A stretch of 64,000 nt of DNA from CBDDFN01 sp965227065 (GCA_965227065.1 CBDDFN010000010.1:186001-250000), one strand, 5' to 3'; positions 53,299 through 62,119 are shown, counted from the first letter of the stretch. The notes: generated by a model not told the origin, from the sequence alone. Program-made: numbers and translations.

Positions 53299-55476
53299 AT
53301 GAATAAAGAGACCGGATGCCCCTTTGCGGGCGAAGTGAAAGAGGTTGCAGGCGGCGGCACGTCCAACCGGGACTGGTGGCCTAACCAGCTCAACCTCGAC
53401 ATTCTGCACCAGCACTCAGCCAAGTCGAACCCGATGGGGGCCGGCTTTGATTATACCGAAGCCTTCAAGAGCCTCGATCTCGATGCGCTCAAGCAGGACC
53501 TGACCGCTGTCATGACCGATAGCCAGGACTGGTGGCCCGCCGATTACGGCCATTACGGTCCCTTGTTCATCCGCATGGCCTGGCACAGTGCGGGCACCTA
53601 CCGCACCGGCGATGGCCGGGGGGGCGCAGGTTCTGGAACGCAGCGCTTTGCGCCGCTCAACAGCTGGCCCGACAATGGCAATCTGGACAAGGCGCGCCGT
53701 TTGCTGTGGCCGGTGAAACAGAAATATGGCGACAAGATTTCCTGGGCTGATCTGATGATCCTGGCGGGTAATGTCGCGCTCGAATCCATGGGCTTCAAGA
53801 CGTTCGGGTTCGGCGGTGGCCGGGTCGATGTGTGGGAGCCTGAAAAAGACATCTATTGGGGTGCTGAAGACACCTGGCTTGGCGACAATCGCTATTCGGG
53901 TGAGCGTGATCTGGAAAACCCGCTGGCGGCTGTTCAGATGGGCCTCATCTATGTGAACCCCGAAGGCCCCAACGGCAATCCCGATCCGGTGGCCGCCGGG
54001 CAGGACATTCGCGAAACCTTTGCGCGCATGGCGATGGATGATGAAGAAACCGTCGCGCTGACCGCGGGTGGTCACACATTCGGCAAGGCACACGGCGCGG
54101 GCGATGCGGCCCTTGTCGGCCCCGAACCCGAAGCCGCCCCGATCGAAGCCCAAGGCTTTGGCTGGTTGTCGAGCCATGGTTCGGGCAAGGGCGTTGATTC
54201 CATCACCTCGGGCATTGAAGGGGCGTGGACGCCCAATCCGGTCAAATGGGACATGGGCTATTTTGAGGTTCTGTTCAAATATGATTGGGAGCTGACGAAA
54301 AGCCCGGCAGGCGCCCATCAATGGGTTCCCAAAGGTCTGGCCGATGAAGACCATGCGCCTGAAGTTGACGGCTCGGGCAAGAAGGTCGGCATCATGATGA
54401 CGACCGCCGATATGGCAATGCGCATGGACCCCGCATATGAGAAAATCTCGCGCCGCTTCATGGCTGACCCTGATGCGTTTGCCGATGCATTTGCGCGCGC
54501 CTGGTTCAAGCTCACTCACCGCGATATGGGCCCCAAAAGCCGCTATCTCGGCAAAGAGGTCCCGGCCGAGGATCTGATCTGGCAGGACCCGATCCCGGCG
54601 GCGGATCATGATCTGATCAGCGATCAGGACGCCGCTGACCTCAAGGCCAAAATCGCCGAAAGCGGGCTGAGTGTCTCTGAGCTTGTCAAAGTGGCCTGGG
54701 CGTCGGCTTCGACCTTCCGGGGTTCGGACATGCGCGGTGGTGCCAATGGCGCGCGCATCCGGCTTGCCCCGCAAAAGGACTGGGCGGTCAATGAGCCTGA
54801 CATGCTGGCGTCCGTGCTCGGCACGCTTGAGACCATCAAGGCCGACTTTGAGCAGGGCGGCAAAAAAGTGTCGATGGCCGATCTGATCGTGCTGGCCGGC
54901 AATGCCGGTGTCGAACAGGCGGCCAAGGCGGCCGGTCATGCGGTGACGGTTCCGTTTACGCCGGGCCGCATGGACGCCAGCCAGGAGCAGACCGACATTG
55001 AAGGTTTCGCCGTGCTGGAGCCCGAAGCTGACGGCTTCCGCAACTATCAGCGCGCCAAATTTTCGGTGTCGGCCGAAGAGATGCTGGTTGATCGCGCCCA
55101 GCTTCTGACGCTGACAGCGCCGGAAATGACGGTGCTGGTGGGTGGCCTGCGGGTGCTCGGCGCCAATTATGACGGCGCACCGCATGGGGTGTTCACCGAC
55201 GCGCCCGGCACGCTGACGAATGATTATTTCGTCAATCTGCTCGATATGGGCAATGCGTGGAAGCCGGTTGACGATGACCTCTATGAGGTCTGCGACCGTG
55301 CGACGGGGGCGAAGAAATGGTCGGCCAGCCGCGTCGATCTGGTCTTCGGATCGAACTCGCAACTGCGGGCGCTCGCCGAAGTCTATGGCACGCAAGACGG
55401 CGCCGGGAAGTTTGTCGCCGATTTTGTCGCGGCATGGAGCAAGGTCATGATGCTCGACCGCTTTGACGTGGCCTAG
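53299..55476 (+). CDS. katG: Catalase-peroxidase KatG
   Basis: The 725-residue bifunctional enzyme has the distal triad in IRMAWHSAGTYR, the Trp-Tyr-Met adduct with WPADYGHYG and MGLIYVNPEGP, and the proximal His of TAGGHTFGKAHGAG. A second, haem-free domain follows. It detoxifies hydrogen peroxide. AGGAGAGAGAG precedes the ATG. No OxyR-type site was recognised in the 115 bases upstream. A strong terminator follows the gene. Confidence 0.97.
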   Translation: MNKETGCPFAGEVKEVAGGGTSNRDWWPNQLNLDILHQHSAKSNPMGAGFDYTEAFKSLDLDALKQDLTAVMTDSQDWWPADYGHYGPLFIRMAWHSAGTYRTGDGRGGAGSGTQRFAPLNSWPDNGNLDKARRLLWPVKQKYGDKISWADLMILAGNVALESMGFKTFGFGGGRVDVWEPEKDIYWGAEDTWLGDNRYSGERDLENPLAAVQMGLIYVNPEGPNGNPDPVAAGQDIRETFARMAMDDEETVALTAGGHTFGKAHGAGDAALVGPEPEAAPIEAQGFGWLSSHGSGKGVDSITSGIEGAWTPNPVKWDMGYFEVLFKYDWELTKSPAGAHQWVPKGLADEDHAPEVDGSGKKVGIMMTTADMAMRMDPAYEKISRRFMADPDAFADAFARAWFKLTHRDMGPKSRYLGKEVPAEDLIWQDPIPAADHDLISDQDAADLKAKIAESGLSVSELVKVAWASASTFRGSDMRGGANGARIRLAPQKDWAVNEPDMLASVLGTLETIKADFEQGGKKVSMADLIVLAGNAGVEQAAKAAGHAVTVPFTPGRMDASQEQTDIEGFAVLEPEADGFRNYQRAKFSVSAEEMLVDRAQLLTLTAPEMTVLVGGLRVLGANYDGAPHGVFTDAPGTLTNDYFVNLLDMGNAWKPVDDDLYEVCDRATGAKKWSASRVDLVFGSNSQLRALAEVYGTQDGAGKFVADFVAAWSKVMMLDRFDVA

Positions 55477-55500
55477 GTCCGCAAGGCACACTGAGGGAGA

Positions 55501-55535
55501 AGGGCGCGGTTTCACCAGGGGCCGCGCCCTTTTTC
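55501..55535 (+). terminator. Rho-independent terminator of katG
   Basis: AGGGCGCGG and CCGCGCCCT form a perfect 9-base stem with a 12-base loop, followed by TTTTTC, 24 bases after the katG stop. Confidence 0.92.
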
Positions 55536-55548
55536 TTGGGAGGCCCCG

Positions 55549-55980
55549 TTGAGTAAACCCATCACCCCGCTTTTGACCGTTGATTGCGTTTTGTTTGACC
55601 GTGCTGGACGGCTGTTGCTGATCGAACGCAAAAACCCGCCTTTTCAGGGCGGCTGGGCCCTGCCCGGCGGGTTTGTTGATCTGGGCGAGACGGTGGAAGA
55701 CGCCGCCGCGCGCGAACTGGAAGAAGAAACCAGCATCGCTTTTTCATCAGATGCGCTGAGCCTGATCGGGGTGTTCTCCGCGCCCGATCGCGATCCGCGC
55801 GGCCACACCGTGTCGGTCGCTTTTGGCGCGGTGCTGGCCGACCCCCTCACCCCCCGGGCGGCCGATGATGCTGCGCGGGCGGAATGGGTGGCGGACTGGC
55901 GGGCCCTCAGCTTTGCCTTTGACCATGGCGCGATCATCGACAAGGCTGCCACTTTGTTCAAACAGACCAACAAAATGTGA
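55549..55980 (+). CDS. NUDIX hydrolase
   Basis: The 143-residue protein has a Nudix box, GFVDLGETVEDAAARELEEETSI, with Ser in place of the usual Gly near the end, and a fold resembling ADP-ribose pyrophosphatases (WALPGGFVDLG). The start is TTG, with GGGAGG upstream. It lies just beyond the katG terminator, so it has its own promoter or depends on read-through. Confidence 0.9.
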   Translation: MSKPITPLLTVDCVLFDRAGRLLLIERKNPPFQGGWALPGGFVDLGETVEDAAARELEEETSIAFSSDALSLIGVFSAPDRDPRGHTVSVAFGAVLADPLTPRAADDAARAEWVADWRALSFAFDHGAIIDKAATLFKQTNKM

Positions 55981-56067
55981 TCAATTCCGCCTTGTTTTTG
56001 GCCGGGGCCTGCGATTTGCTCGCAGCGTGAAAAAACATGATGGCCAAAAACAAAACGGGGATGGATC

Positions 56068-56499
56068 ATGAAACATACGCTTTTGGGAGTGGGCTTAAGC
56101 CTTGTGGGCAGTACGGCCTTTGCCGCATCGATTGACGTGGCGGGACGCTGGGCAACACCGGACAAGAGCTCGCACATCGTCATTGAAGATTGCGGTGATG
56201 GTACGCCATGCGGGAAAATCGCCTGGTTCACACCCGAAGACACTGATGCGAAGGACGCCAACAATCCCGATGAAAGCCTGCGCAATCAGCCGATCCTGGG
56301 GCTGACAATCCTCAAAGGCTTCGAACGCAAGGGGGATCGCTGGAAAGACGGCACCATCTATGATCCCGAAGCGGGCAAAAGCTATGCCTCCAAGCTGGAA
56401 CTCCAGGATGACGGCACGCTGGAAGTGAAAGGCTGTATCGCCTTTCTGTGCCAGACCCAGGTCTGGACCCCCGCTGAGGACAAAGTCAGCCAGAAGTGA
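56068..56499 (+). CDS. DUF2147 family secreted protein
   Basis: The 143-residue protein has a signal peptide (LVGSTAFA|ASIDVAGRW) and two cysteines in EDCGDGTPCGKIAW, then ILKGFERKGDRWKDGTIYDPEAGKSY and KGCIAFLCQTQVW, the DUF2147 layout. It is likely periplasmic; function unknown. Its stop overlaps the methyltransferase start (GTGA). Confidence 0.88.
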   Translation: MKHTLLGVGLSLVGSTAFAASIDVAGRWATPDKSSHIVIEDCGDGTPCGKIAWFTPEDTDAKDANNPDESLRNQPILGLTILKGFERKGDRWKDGTIYDPEAGKSYASKLELQDDGTLEVKGCIAFLCQTQVWTPAEDKVSQK

Positions 56500-57116
56500 G
56501 CACCCCGCCTGATCCTGCGCTGGCGGCGAAGACAGCTGACATTTATCAGCGCAATGCGGCGCGCTTTGACCGCGAGCGCCACAAGATATTTATCGAACGC
56601 GACTGGGTTGCCCGCTTCACCGCAGACATCCCGGCAGGCGGGTCCGTGCTTGATCTGGGGTGCGGCGCGGGGGAGCCGATTGCGCAGGCGCTGATTGCGC
56701 AAGGTTTTGCGGTGACCGGGCTCGATATCGCCCCGGCCATGCTGGCCATTGCCAAACAGCGCTTTCCTTCAGCCGTTTGGATGGAAGGCGATATGCGCAG
56801 CCTGTCCCTTGACCGCCGATTTGACGGCATCATCGGCTGGGACAGTTTTTTCCATCTGACCGGAGAGGAACAGCGGGCCTGCCTGCCGCGCCTTGCCCGC
56901 CATCTGACGCCCGGCGGGGTGCTGATGCTCACAGTGGGGCCCGATAGGGGGGAAGTGACCGGACAGGTCGGCGATGATCTGGTGTTTCACGCCAGCCTGG
57001 CCGAAGACGAATATCGGATCATTCTGGCCGCGCAGGATGTTGAGGTCACAGATTTTGTCCGTGAAGACCCTGACTGTGATTTCCACACCGTGCTGCTCGC
57101 CCGAACAGCCCGCTAG
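56496..57116 (+). CDS. SAM-dependent class I methyltransferase
   Basis: The 206-residue protein has SAM motif I in VLDLGCGAGEPIAQAL (about residues 50-65) and GLDIAPAMLAIAKQ. The acceptor is unknown. The GTG start at 56496 overlaps the stop of the DUF2147 gene; its stop shares CTAG with the convergent HxlR gene. Confidence 0.87.
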   Translation: MSTPPDPALAAKTADIYQRNAARFDRERHKIFIERDWVARFTADIPAGGSVLDLGCGAGEPIAQALIAQGFAVTGLDIAPAMLAIAKQRFPSAVWMEGDMRSLSLDRRFDGIIGWDSFFHLTGEEQRACLPRLARHLTPGGVLMLTVGPDRGEVTGQVGDDLVFHASLAEDEYRIILAAQDVEVTDFVREDPDCDFHTVLLARTAR

Positions 57117-57466
57117 CGGGCCGGGTTTGTTTTTTCCGCCCAGCTGTCGGCCCAGCGGTCCAGCCGGACAAGTTCACGGCCCAGGCTTTTGCCATGCGCG
57201 GTCAGGCCATAGCCGTCCGCGCCATGGCTGATCAGGTCAAGCGCGCGCAACGCTTTGAGCCGCGCATTCAGCACCGACGGCGAGAGATTTTCACACGCAT
57301 CCTGCAAGGCGCGGAAAGTCATCGAACCGGCACGCAACTCCCACAAAATGCGCAACGACCAGCGTTGGCCCAACACATCAAACAGCACCATGATCGGCCG
57401 CCCGGTTTGAGAGCCGCGGACCGGCGTGCCGGGTTGTTTGGAATTGCGGGGTCGCGAAGCCATCAT
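57113..57466 (-). CDS. HxlR-type winged-helix transcriptional regulator
   Basis: The 117-residue protein has the HxlR motif VLGQRWSLRILWEL, a recognition region NLSPSVLNARLKALRALDLI and the wing. The N-terminal cysteine seen in thiol-sensing HypR-type members is absent, so its signal is unknown. It is divergent from the CMD gene; two palindromes lie between them and are its likely operators. Confidence 0.9.
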   Translation of the reverse strand: MMASRPRNSKQPGTPVRGSQTGRPIMVLFDVLGQRWSLRILWELRAGSMTFRALQDACENLSPSVLNARLKALRALDLISHGADGYGLTAHGKSLGRELVRLDRWADSWAEKTNPAR

Positions 57467-57482
57467 GTCACTTTCCGGTTGA

Positions 57483-57529
57483 TGCTACGTAATATGTAGC
57501 ATACTGTTGCGCTACTTATTATGTAGCAC
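57483..57529. promoter_or_regulatory. Twin operator palindromes for the HxlR regulator
   Basis: Two copies of GCTAC-N7-GTAGC lie in the 82-base gap between the divergent genes, at 57484-57500 and 57511-57527, 27 bases apart. The first extends to a 19-base inverted repeat TGCTACGTAATATGTAGCA. The spacing is about 2.6 helical turns, consistent with two dimers on adjacent faces. They probably control both genes. Confidence 0.82.
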
Positions 57530-57548
57530 AAGAAGGAGGCCCGGCACC

Positions 57549-58097
57549 ATGCCCCATAAACTCAAACCGCTCTCAGCACCCTTTGCGGACGATATTGCCG
57601 CCTTGCTGGCACACTACCCGCAAGTGGACGGTTATTTGCTCAGCCTGTTCAGGACTTTCGCAAATTCTGCGCGTTTCCTCAAAAAGGGTGTGCCCAATCT
57701 GCTCGACAAGGACAGCCCGCTCAGCCTGCGTGAGCGCGAGATCACCATTTTGCGCATCACGGCAAACCGCAACTGTGAATATGAATGGGGTGTGCATGTT
57801 GCGATTTTTGCCAATGCCGCAGGACTGACACAGGCGCAAATCCGCGCCACGCGATGCGACGCGTGGAATGCGCCATGCTGGGAAGATGACAGCGAACAAC
57901 TCTTGCTGCGTGCGCTTGATCAGCTGTGCCGGGATGGCCGGATGGATGATGACACGCGCATGGCTTTTGAGGTCCGGTGGACGCATGACGAACAGCTCGA
58001 AATCCTCGCGCTGGCCGGTGCTTATCAAACCATCAGCTTTGTGGCGAATACCGCGCAGCTGCCCGGTGAAGACTTCGCGGCGCGGTTCCCCGCCTAG
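57549..58097 (+). CDS. Carboxymuconolactone decarboxylase (AhpD-like) family protein
   Basis: The 182-residue helical protein has the family core NRNCEYEWGVHVAIFANAAGL with E-x3-H, but lacks the CxxC of AhpD peroxidases, so it is closer to decarboxylase-like members. Substrate is unknown. The ATG at 57549 is preceded by AAGGAGG. It is probably repressed by the adjacent HxlR protein. Confidence 0.87.
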   Translation: MPHKLKPLSAPFADDIAALLAHYPQVDGYLLSLFRTFANSARFLKKGVPNLLDKDSPLSLREREITILRITANRNCEYEWGVHVAIFANAAGLTQAQIRATRCDAWNAPCWEDDSEQLLLRALDQLCRDGRMDDDTRMAFEVRWTHDEQLEILALAGAYQTISFVANTAQLPGEDFAARFPA

Positions 58098-58762
58098 ACT
58101 TTGAGGCTTTCTTCGATCTCTGCGATGGTGGCACGGCGGATCTTGCGTTTGGTGCCGGCATAGGCTGCACCGGGCAACTGGCCGAGCCGCCCGGCGGTAT
58201 CGAGCGCTGCTGCAATGGCTTCGCCTTCACCGACCACGCGGTCAAGATAGCCGACATCCATGGCGCCTTTGGGGTCATAGATGGTGGCTTGAATGACCGC
58301 CTCGGTCAGCTTGTGGGGCGGGATGCGGGCTTCGCCCAATGCGGTGCCGAACACCGGCAATTCCATCCCGATGGCGGTTTCATTGAGACCGATTTTGGCC
58401 GGAACATCTTCCCCGATGCGCGTGTCGGAGGCGAGCAGATAGATCGCCCCAAGGGCCAGCGCATGACCATTGCATGCTGCCACCAGCGGCAGCGGAAATT
58501 GATACATGCGCAAGGCAAGCACACCGCCCTGATGAACCAGCTTGATCATCTGATCGACATCGCCGCCCTGCATGACGGTGAGATCAAAGCCCGCGCAGAA
58601 CTTGCCCGGACGCCCCGTCAGCACAGCCGCGGACGCTTTGGCCTCGGCTTCGCTGAGCGCCTCGTCGAGCGCGGTCAGCATGTCGAAGCTTTGTGCATTG
58701 GCTTTGCCGTCATCCATGGTGATGAGCGCAGTCTTGTCGGTGATATCGAGCGTGATGGACAT
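58094..58762 (-). CDS. Crotonase/enoyl-CoA hydratase family protein, short
   Basis: The 222-residue protein starts at ATG 58762 (MSITLDITDKTALIT) and has VLTGRPGKFCAGFDL and AACNGHALALGAIYLLASDTRIG, with an active-site region different from the standard hydratase, so isomerase activity is possible. It shares CTAG at its stop with the convergent CMD gene. Confidence 0.83.
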   Translation of the reverse strand: MSITLDITDKTALITMDDGKANAQSFDMLTALDEALSEAEAKASAAVLTGRPGKFCAGFDLTVMQGGDVDQMIKLVHQGGVLALRMYQFPLPLVAACNGHALALGAIYLLASDTRIGEDVPAKIGLNETAIGMELPVFGTALGEARIPPHKLTEAVIQATIYDPKGAMDVGYLDRVVGEGEAIAAALDTAGRLGQLPGAAYAGTKRKIRRATIAEIEESLKV

Positions 58763-58822
58763 GAAATCCTCAAAATTGAAATGATGTGATGGGCGGCATT
58801 CGGACCGATCCGGCATCGTGTG

Positions 58823-59641
58823 TCAAGCGACGAGCCGGGTTTTGAAGAAGGCAAGAATTTCATCGACCGCGGCGCGGGTCGGCTCGCCCGCCTCGTCAAT
58901 CAGATGCAGCGTAACGACCGAATGGGGCTTCATCGGCGTGTCGGGCATGGCATCGCCATCCTTCAGGACGCGCGGCAAGAACCGTTCGCCCAAAGCGCGC
59001 TCCAGCGCCTCAAACCGGGCGGCCTTGCAAAAGCCGTCACCCTCGAACCGGTAACCGAGCACGGTGAGGTCTTCGTCCTCAAGGCGCTTTTTGACGATGG
59101 CGGCTTCTTCGGGGGCGATATCAATCGCGCCGGGTTTGCCCAGCGGCAAGGAGGGCTGACACAGAACCGGGGCTTTGACCGCAGGCTCCAGCATCATCGA
59201 CAAGGCGAAATTGCCGGTGAAGCACATGCCGAGCGCACCGACGCCCGCGCCGCCGCATTCCTGATGGGCTTGCGCGGCAAGCGCCCGCAGCCAGGCGGTT
59301 ACCGGGCTCGATTTATTGGCGGCAAGCGCATTGAACTCCCGGCTGATACAGGCCTTGGCAATCGTGCCGACACCCTTCAGCACACTGACCGGCCCGCCAT
59401 CCCTGCCGAACAAAGACGGCATATAAACGGTAAAGCCCTGATCGCGCACCATGCGGGCAAAGCGGATGACATGGACATAAATGCCCGGCATTTCCGCCAT
59501 GATGATGACGGCCGGCCCGCTGCCTGTGCGGTAAACGCGTTTGGTTTTGCCCAGCAGTGTGATGTCGAGATGCTCAAAATCATCCATCGGGTCATGGTCG
59601 GTGATTTGCAGCGTTTCGGTCTTGTAGCTCTTGGTGGTCAT
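58823..59641 (-). CDS. Dienelactone hydrolase family protein
   Basis: The 272-residue alpha/beta hydrolase has GMCFTGNFAL with Cys as nucleophile in place of the G-x-C-x-G-G of classic DLH, then EDLTVLGYRFEGD for the acid and PHSVVTLHLID for the His. It lies 60 bases upstream of the crotonase gene in the same direction. The substrate is unknown. Confidence 0.83.
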   Translation of the reverse strand: MTTKSYKTETLQITDHDPMDDFEHLDITLLGKTKRVYRTGSGPAVIIMAEMPGIYVHVIRFARMVRDQGFTVYMPSLFGRDGGPVSVLKGVGTIAKACISREFNALAANKSSPVTAWLRALAAQAHQECGGAGVGALGMCFTGNFALSMMLEPAVKAPVLCQPSLPLGKPGAIDIAPEEAAIVKKRLEDEDLTVLGYRFEGDGFCKAARFEALERALGERFLPRVLKDGDAMPDTPMKPHSVVTLHLIDEAGEPTRAAVDEILAFFKTRLVA

Positions 59642-59731
59642 CGTCTCCCCCTGATCCCGCCTAGCCCCTTTGGTCTAAGCCTAACCCAGCGTTGCGCCGC
59701 CCGCCATTAAGAAACTCTTCACCCCCGGCCC

Positions 59732-59750
59732 GTTAAGACAAGGACTTAAC
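59732..59750. promoter_or_regulatory. GTTAAG/CTTAAC inverted repeat upstream of the histidine-rich membrane protein gene
   Basis: GTTAAG-N7-CTTAAC is a perfect inverted repeat about 30 bases before the next gene, and TTAAG recurs at 59707. TTAA pairs recall CtrA or related sites, but the spacing is wrong for CtrA. A tentative regulatory site. Confidence 0.3.
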
Positions 59751-59779
59751 AGCAACAAGACCCGTGCAAGCGAGGCGAT

Positions 59780-60832
59780 ATGACGGATGCAGTGCTCAGT
59801 GTGGACAAGGCCCCCGGTTGGCTGAAAAGCGCCCGGTTTGATGGCGGCTTCATTATCGGGATTGCCGCCATTGCCCTGTTAAGCGGCGGCATTGTTGTCG
59901 CCCATCCGCCGCTGTTTCCTTTCATCCTGATTCTTGATCTGTGGCTGCTTGGCTATCACCACGTCATCTCGACCTATACGCGGCTGTGTTTTGACAAGGC
60001 CTCATTCCAGCAACATAAATTTTTGCTGCTTTATCTGCCGCTGATCGTGTTCGGCGCGACCTTTGCGATTGCTGCGGGGGTTGGGCTGTGGGCGCTCGCC
60101 ACCATCTATCTGTATTGGCAATGGTTCCACTACACGCGTCAAAGCTGGGGCGTGAGCCAGATGTACCGCCGCAAGGCCGGTGCAGTGGTGACGCGGGAAC
60201 CTGACTGGTTTGCCCAGGCCGCCTTCTATGCTCTGCCGGTGTGGGGCATTCTTTACCGGTCGTACCAGGACCCCGGATCGTTTCTGGGCCTTGAGCTGCG
60301 CGTCGTGCCGGTGCCGGGCCTGATGGTGGATGCGGCAGCACTTGTCGCGTTGGGCTTTGTGGCCTTGTGGGCGGCGTCCCGTGCTCGGCTGTGGCTCAAA
60401 GGCGAGTTGCCGGTTGCCCATACACTCTACTGGCTGTCGCATATGTGTGTTTTCGGTACCGGCTATTTGCTGATTGACGACATCACCCATGGCTGGCTGG
60501 TCATCAATGTCTGGCACAATCTGCAATATATTGTTTTTGTCTGGCTGTTTAATACCAAGCGGTTCGACAAGGGCGTCAGCGACGAGGCGCCCTATCTGTC
60601 GCGGCTGAGCCAGCCGGGAAACTGGAAGCGCTACATGCTGGTCTGCTTTGCCCTGTCGAGCCTGGCCTATGGCCTGATCGAGATCACCGGCAACCAGCTT
60701 GGCCTGATCGCCATTCCCATGATCGTCATCTACCAGGCGATCAACTTCCATCACTATGTCGTTGACGGCATCATCTGGAAGTCCAAGAAGAACAAGGTTC
60801 AACGGGATTTGAGCCGCGCTGAAGCGGGCTGA
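59780..60832 (+). CDS. Unknown multi-pass membrane protein with intramembrane histidine motifs
   Basis: The 350-residue protein has about nine hydrophobic helices and conserved-looking histidines at helix ends: WLLGYHHVISTYTR, WQWFHYTRQSWG, VWHNLQYIVFVWL and FHHYVVDGIIWK. This spacing resembles metal-dependent membrane oxygenases or desaturases, and a NFHHYVVDG-type motif recurs in uncharacterised bacterial proteins. I do not recognise a named family. Its stop TGA shares bases with the next start (TGATG), linking it to an acyltransferase. Confidence 0.75.
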   Translation: MTDAVLSVDKAPGWLKSARFDGGFIIGIAAIALLSGGIVVAHPPLFPFILILDLWLLGYHHVISTYTRLCFDKASFQQHKFLLLYLPLIVFGATFAIAAGVGLWALATIYLYWQWFHYTRQSWGVSQMYRRKAGAVVTREPDWFAQAAFYALPVWGILYRSYQDPGSFLGLELRVVPVPGLMVDAAALVALGFVALWAASRARLWLKGELPVAHTLYWLSHMCVFGTGYLLIDDITHGWLVINVWHNLQYIVFVWLFNTKRFDKGVSDEAPYLSRLSQPGNWKRYMLVCFALSSLAYGLIEITGNQLGLIAIPMIVIYQAINFHHYVVDGIIWKSKKNKVQRDLSRAEAG

Positions 60833-61998
60833 TGGCATCGCTCGCCACATTCTTTTCGATTGCCGGTCCCAAAGGCGGGATCAAGGCGCTCGATGGTCTG
60901 CGCGCGATAGCGGTATTGCTGGTTCTGGTGCGCCACGGTTTTTACCCCATCAAGGCTGAAAGTGGTGAGGCGCTGCCCGCCTTGCTGGTCAATGGCTGGG
61001 TGGGGGTTGATCTGTTCTTTGCCCTGTCGGGCTTTTTGATCACCACCCATCTGTTGCGCAGTGAGGCCAAAGGCGGGGTGAAGCTTGGGTCTTATTTTCT
61101 CAAACGCGGCCTGCGCATCATGCCGACCTACTGGTTTGTGCTGGCGCTTGTCGTGCTGGGCGCCATTCCGCTTTATACGATCAGCACTGAGGATCTGGGC
61201 TGGCGGGTGATCTATCATGCGCTGGTGCTGCAGGATTATCTGCCTTCAGACATTGTGGTCGCCTTCTGGTCGCTGGGCGTGGAAGAAAAATTCTATGCGC
61301 TTGCGCCCCTCATGCTTGGCCTTGTGTTGTGGAAGCCGGGGCTGCGCGGCCGGTTTGTGGTGATAGGGGCGGCCATGCTGGTCTCGGTTCTGGCGCGGGC
61401 CATGCTTGCGGGGTCGATCACCGATCCGCTCAGCTATGACAGTTTCTTTCCGCTGTTCCGCAGCCCGTTTCATCACTGTATGGATGCGCTGGGTGCCGGC
61501 ATGCTGGCGGGGCTGTTGTTTCATGAGGTCAAGGCCGGGCGGCTGGTGGTGCCAAAGCGTCAGGCTGATCTTCTGTTCTGGTCCGGCGCGCTGGTGGTGA
61601 CGGGACTTGTGGCCAGCCATGACATGATGGCCCGCATCGGCTGGTGGGACATGGTTCTCCAGCCCTTGGTGATCGCATTGTGTTTCGGGGCGATGGTCGC
61701 GGGGGCGAGCCTGGGCGGCGGGCCGCAAAAGCTGTTGTCGATCCGGCCGGGAATTTTCTTCGCGCGGATTTCCTATCCGCTTTATCTGATCCACATGCCG
61801 CTCATCCCGCTGTGCTGGGCCTTGGGCGGCAGCCATCCCGAACAGGGGCTGGCGGCGGCAGGCTCATTCCTTATCCTTTATGGCGGCCTGTCGGTGTTCA
61901 TGGCCTGTGTCATTCACTGGCTGGTGGAAAAACCATCCTTGCTGCTGAAAGACCGGGTCGGCGCACGCCCGCTTGATTTCAAGGCGCGGACGGCGTAA
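60832..61998 (+). CDS. Acyltransferase 3 family membrane protein
   Basis: The 388-residue, roughly ten-helix protein has ALDGLRAIAVLLVLVRHGF with its catalytic His in VRH, GVDLFFALSGFLI and the LKRGLRIMPTYW signature. It acylates an unseen cell-surface target. It overlaps the upstream gene (TGATG), so the two are co-translated. It is not closely similar to the other acyltransferase at 14.1 kb beyond the family motifs. Confidence 0.88.
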   Translation: MASLATFFSIAGPKGGIKALDGLRAIAVLLVLVRHGFYPIKAESGEALPALLVNGWVGVDLFFALSGFLITTHLLRSEAKGGVKLGSYFLKRGLRIMPTYWFVLALVVLGAIPLYTISTEDLGWRVIYHALVLQDYLPSDIVVAFWSLGVEEKFYALAPLMLGLVLWKPGLRGRFVVIGAAMLVSVLARAMLAGSITDPLSYDSFFPLFRSPFHHCMDALGAGMLAGLLFHEVKAGRLVVPKRQADLLFWSGALVVTGLVASHDMMARIGWWDMVLQPLVIALCFGAMVAGASLGGGPQKLLSIRPGIFFARISYPLYLIHMPLIPLCWALGGSHPEQGLAAAGSFLILYGGLSVFMACVIHWLVEKPSLLLKDRVGARPLDFKARTA

Positions 61999-62004
61999 AA
62001 CCCA

Positions 62005-62068
62005 GCCCCGTGGTGATTTGAGCCGACCGGCTTGCGGCCACGTTAAACATCTCGCTAAAAGGTCGGGA
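62005..62068 (+). promoter_or_regulatory. SAM-II riboswitch upstream of metZ
   Basis: The sequence has the SAM-II core: CGTGGTGATTTG at 62009-62020, paired stem CGTGG/CCACG (62009-62013, 62038-62042), GCTTGCGGCCACGTTAA, and the pseudoknot strand CTCGCTAAAAGG at 62051-62062. SAM-II elements sense S-adenosylmethionine and lower expression of methionine genes. An intrinsic terminator follows before metZ, so transcription attenuation is likely here. The mapping of its ends is approximate. Confidence 0.95.
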
Positions 62069-62088
62069 GGAACGCAATCTTTTGCCCA

Positions 62089-62119
62089 CCCCGGCCCTTT
62101 GCGACTGCCGGGGTTTTTT
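62089..62119 (+). terminator. Intrinsic terminator between the SAM-II riboswitch and metZ
   Basis: A CCCCGGC/GCCGGGG stem with an 11-base loop runs into TTTTTTA, 21 bases before metZ. It is the likely output of the riboswitch. ACCGGC at 62026-62031 inside the switch is complementary to its 3' arm, a possible anti-terminator pairing. Confidence 0.9.

Noticed and set aside
53416..55515. Long open frame antisense to katG (about 700 codons)
   Set aside because: It is a codon-phase shadow of the GC-rich katG sequence; its translation is rich in Arg, His and Gly and shows no family motif.
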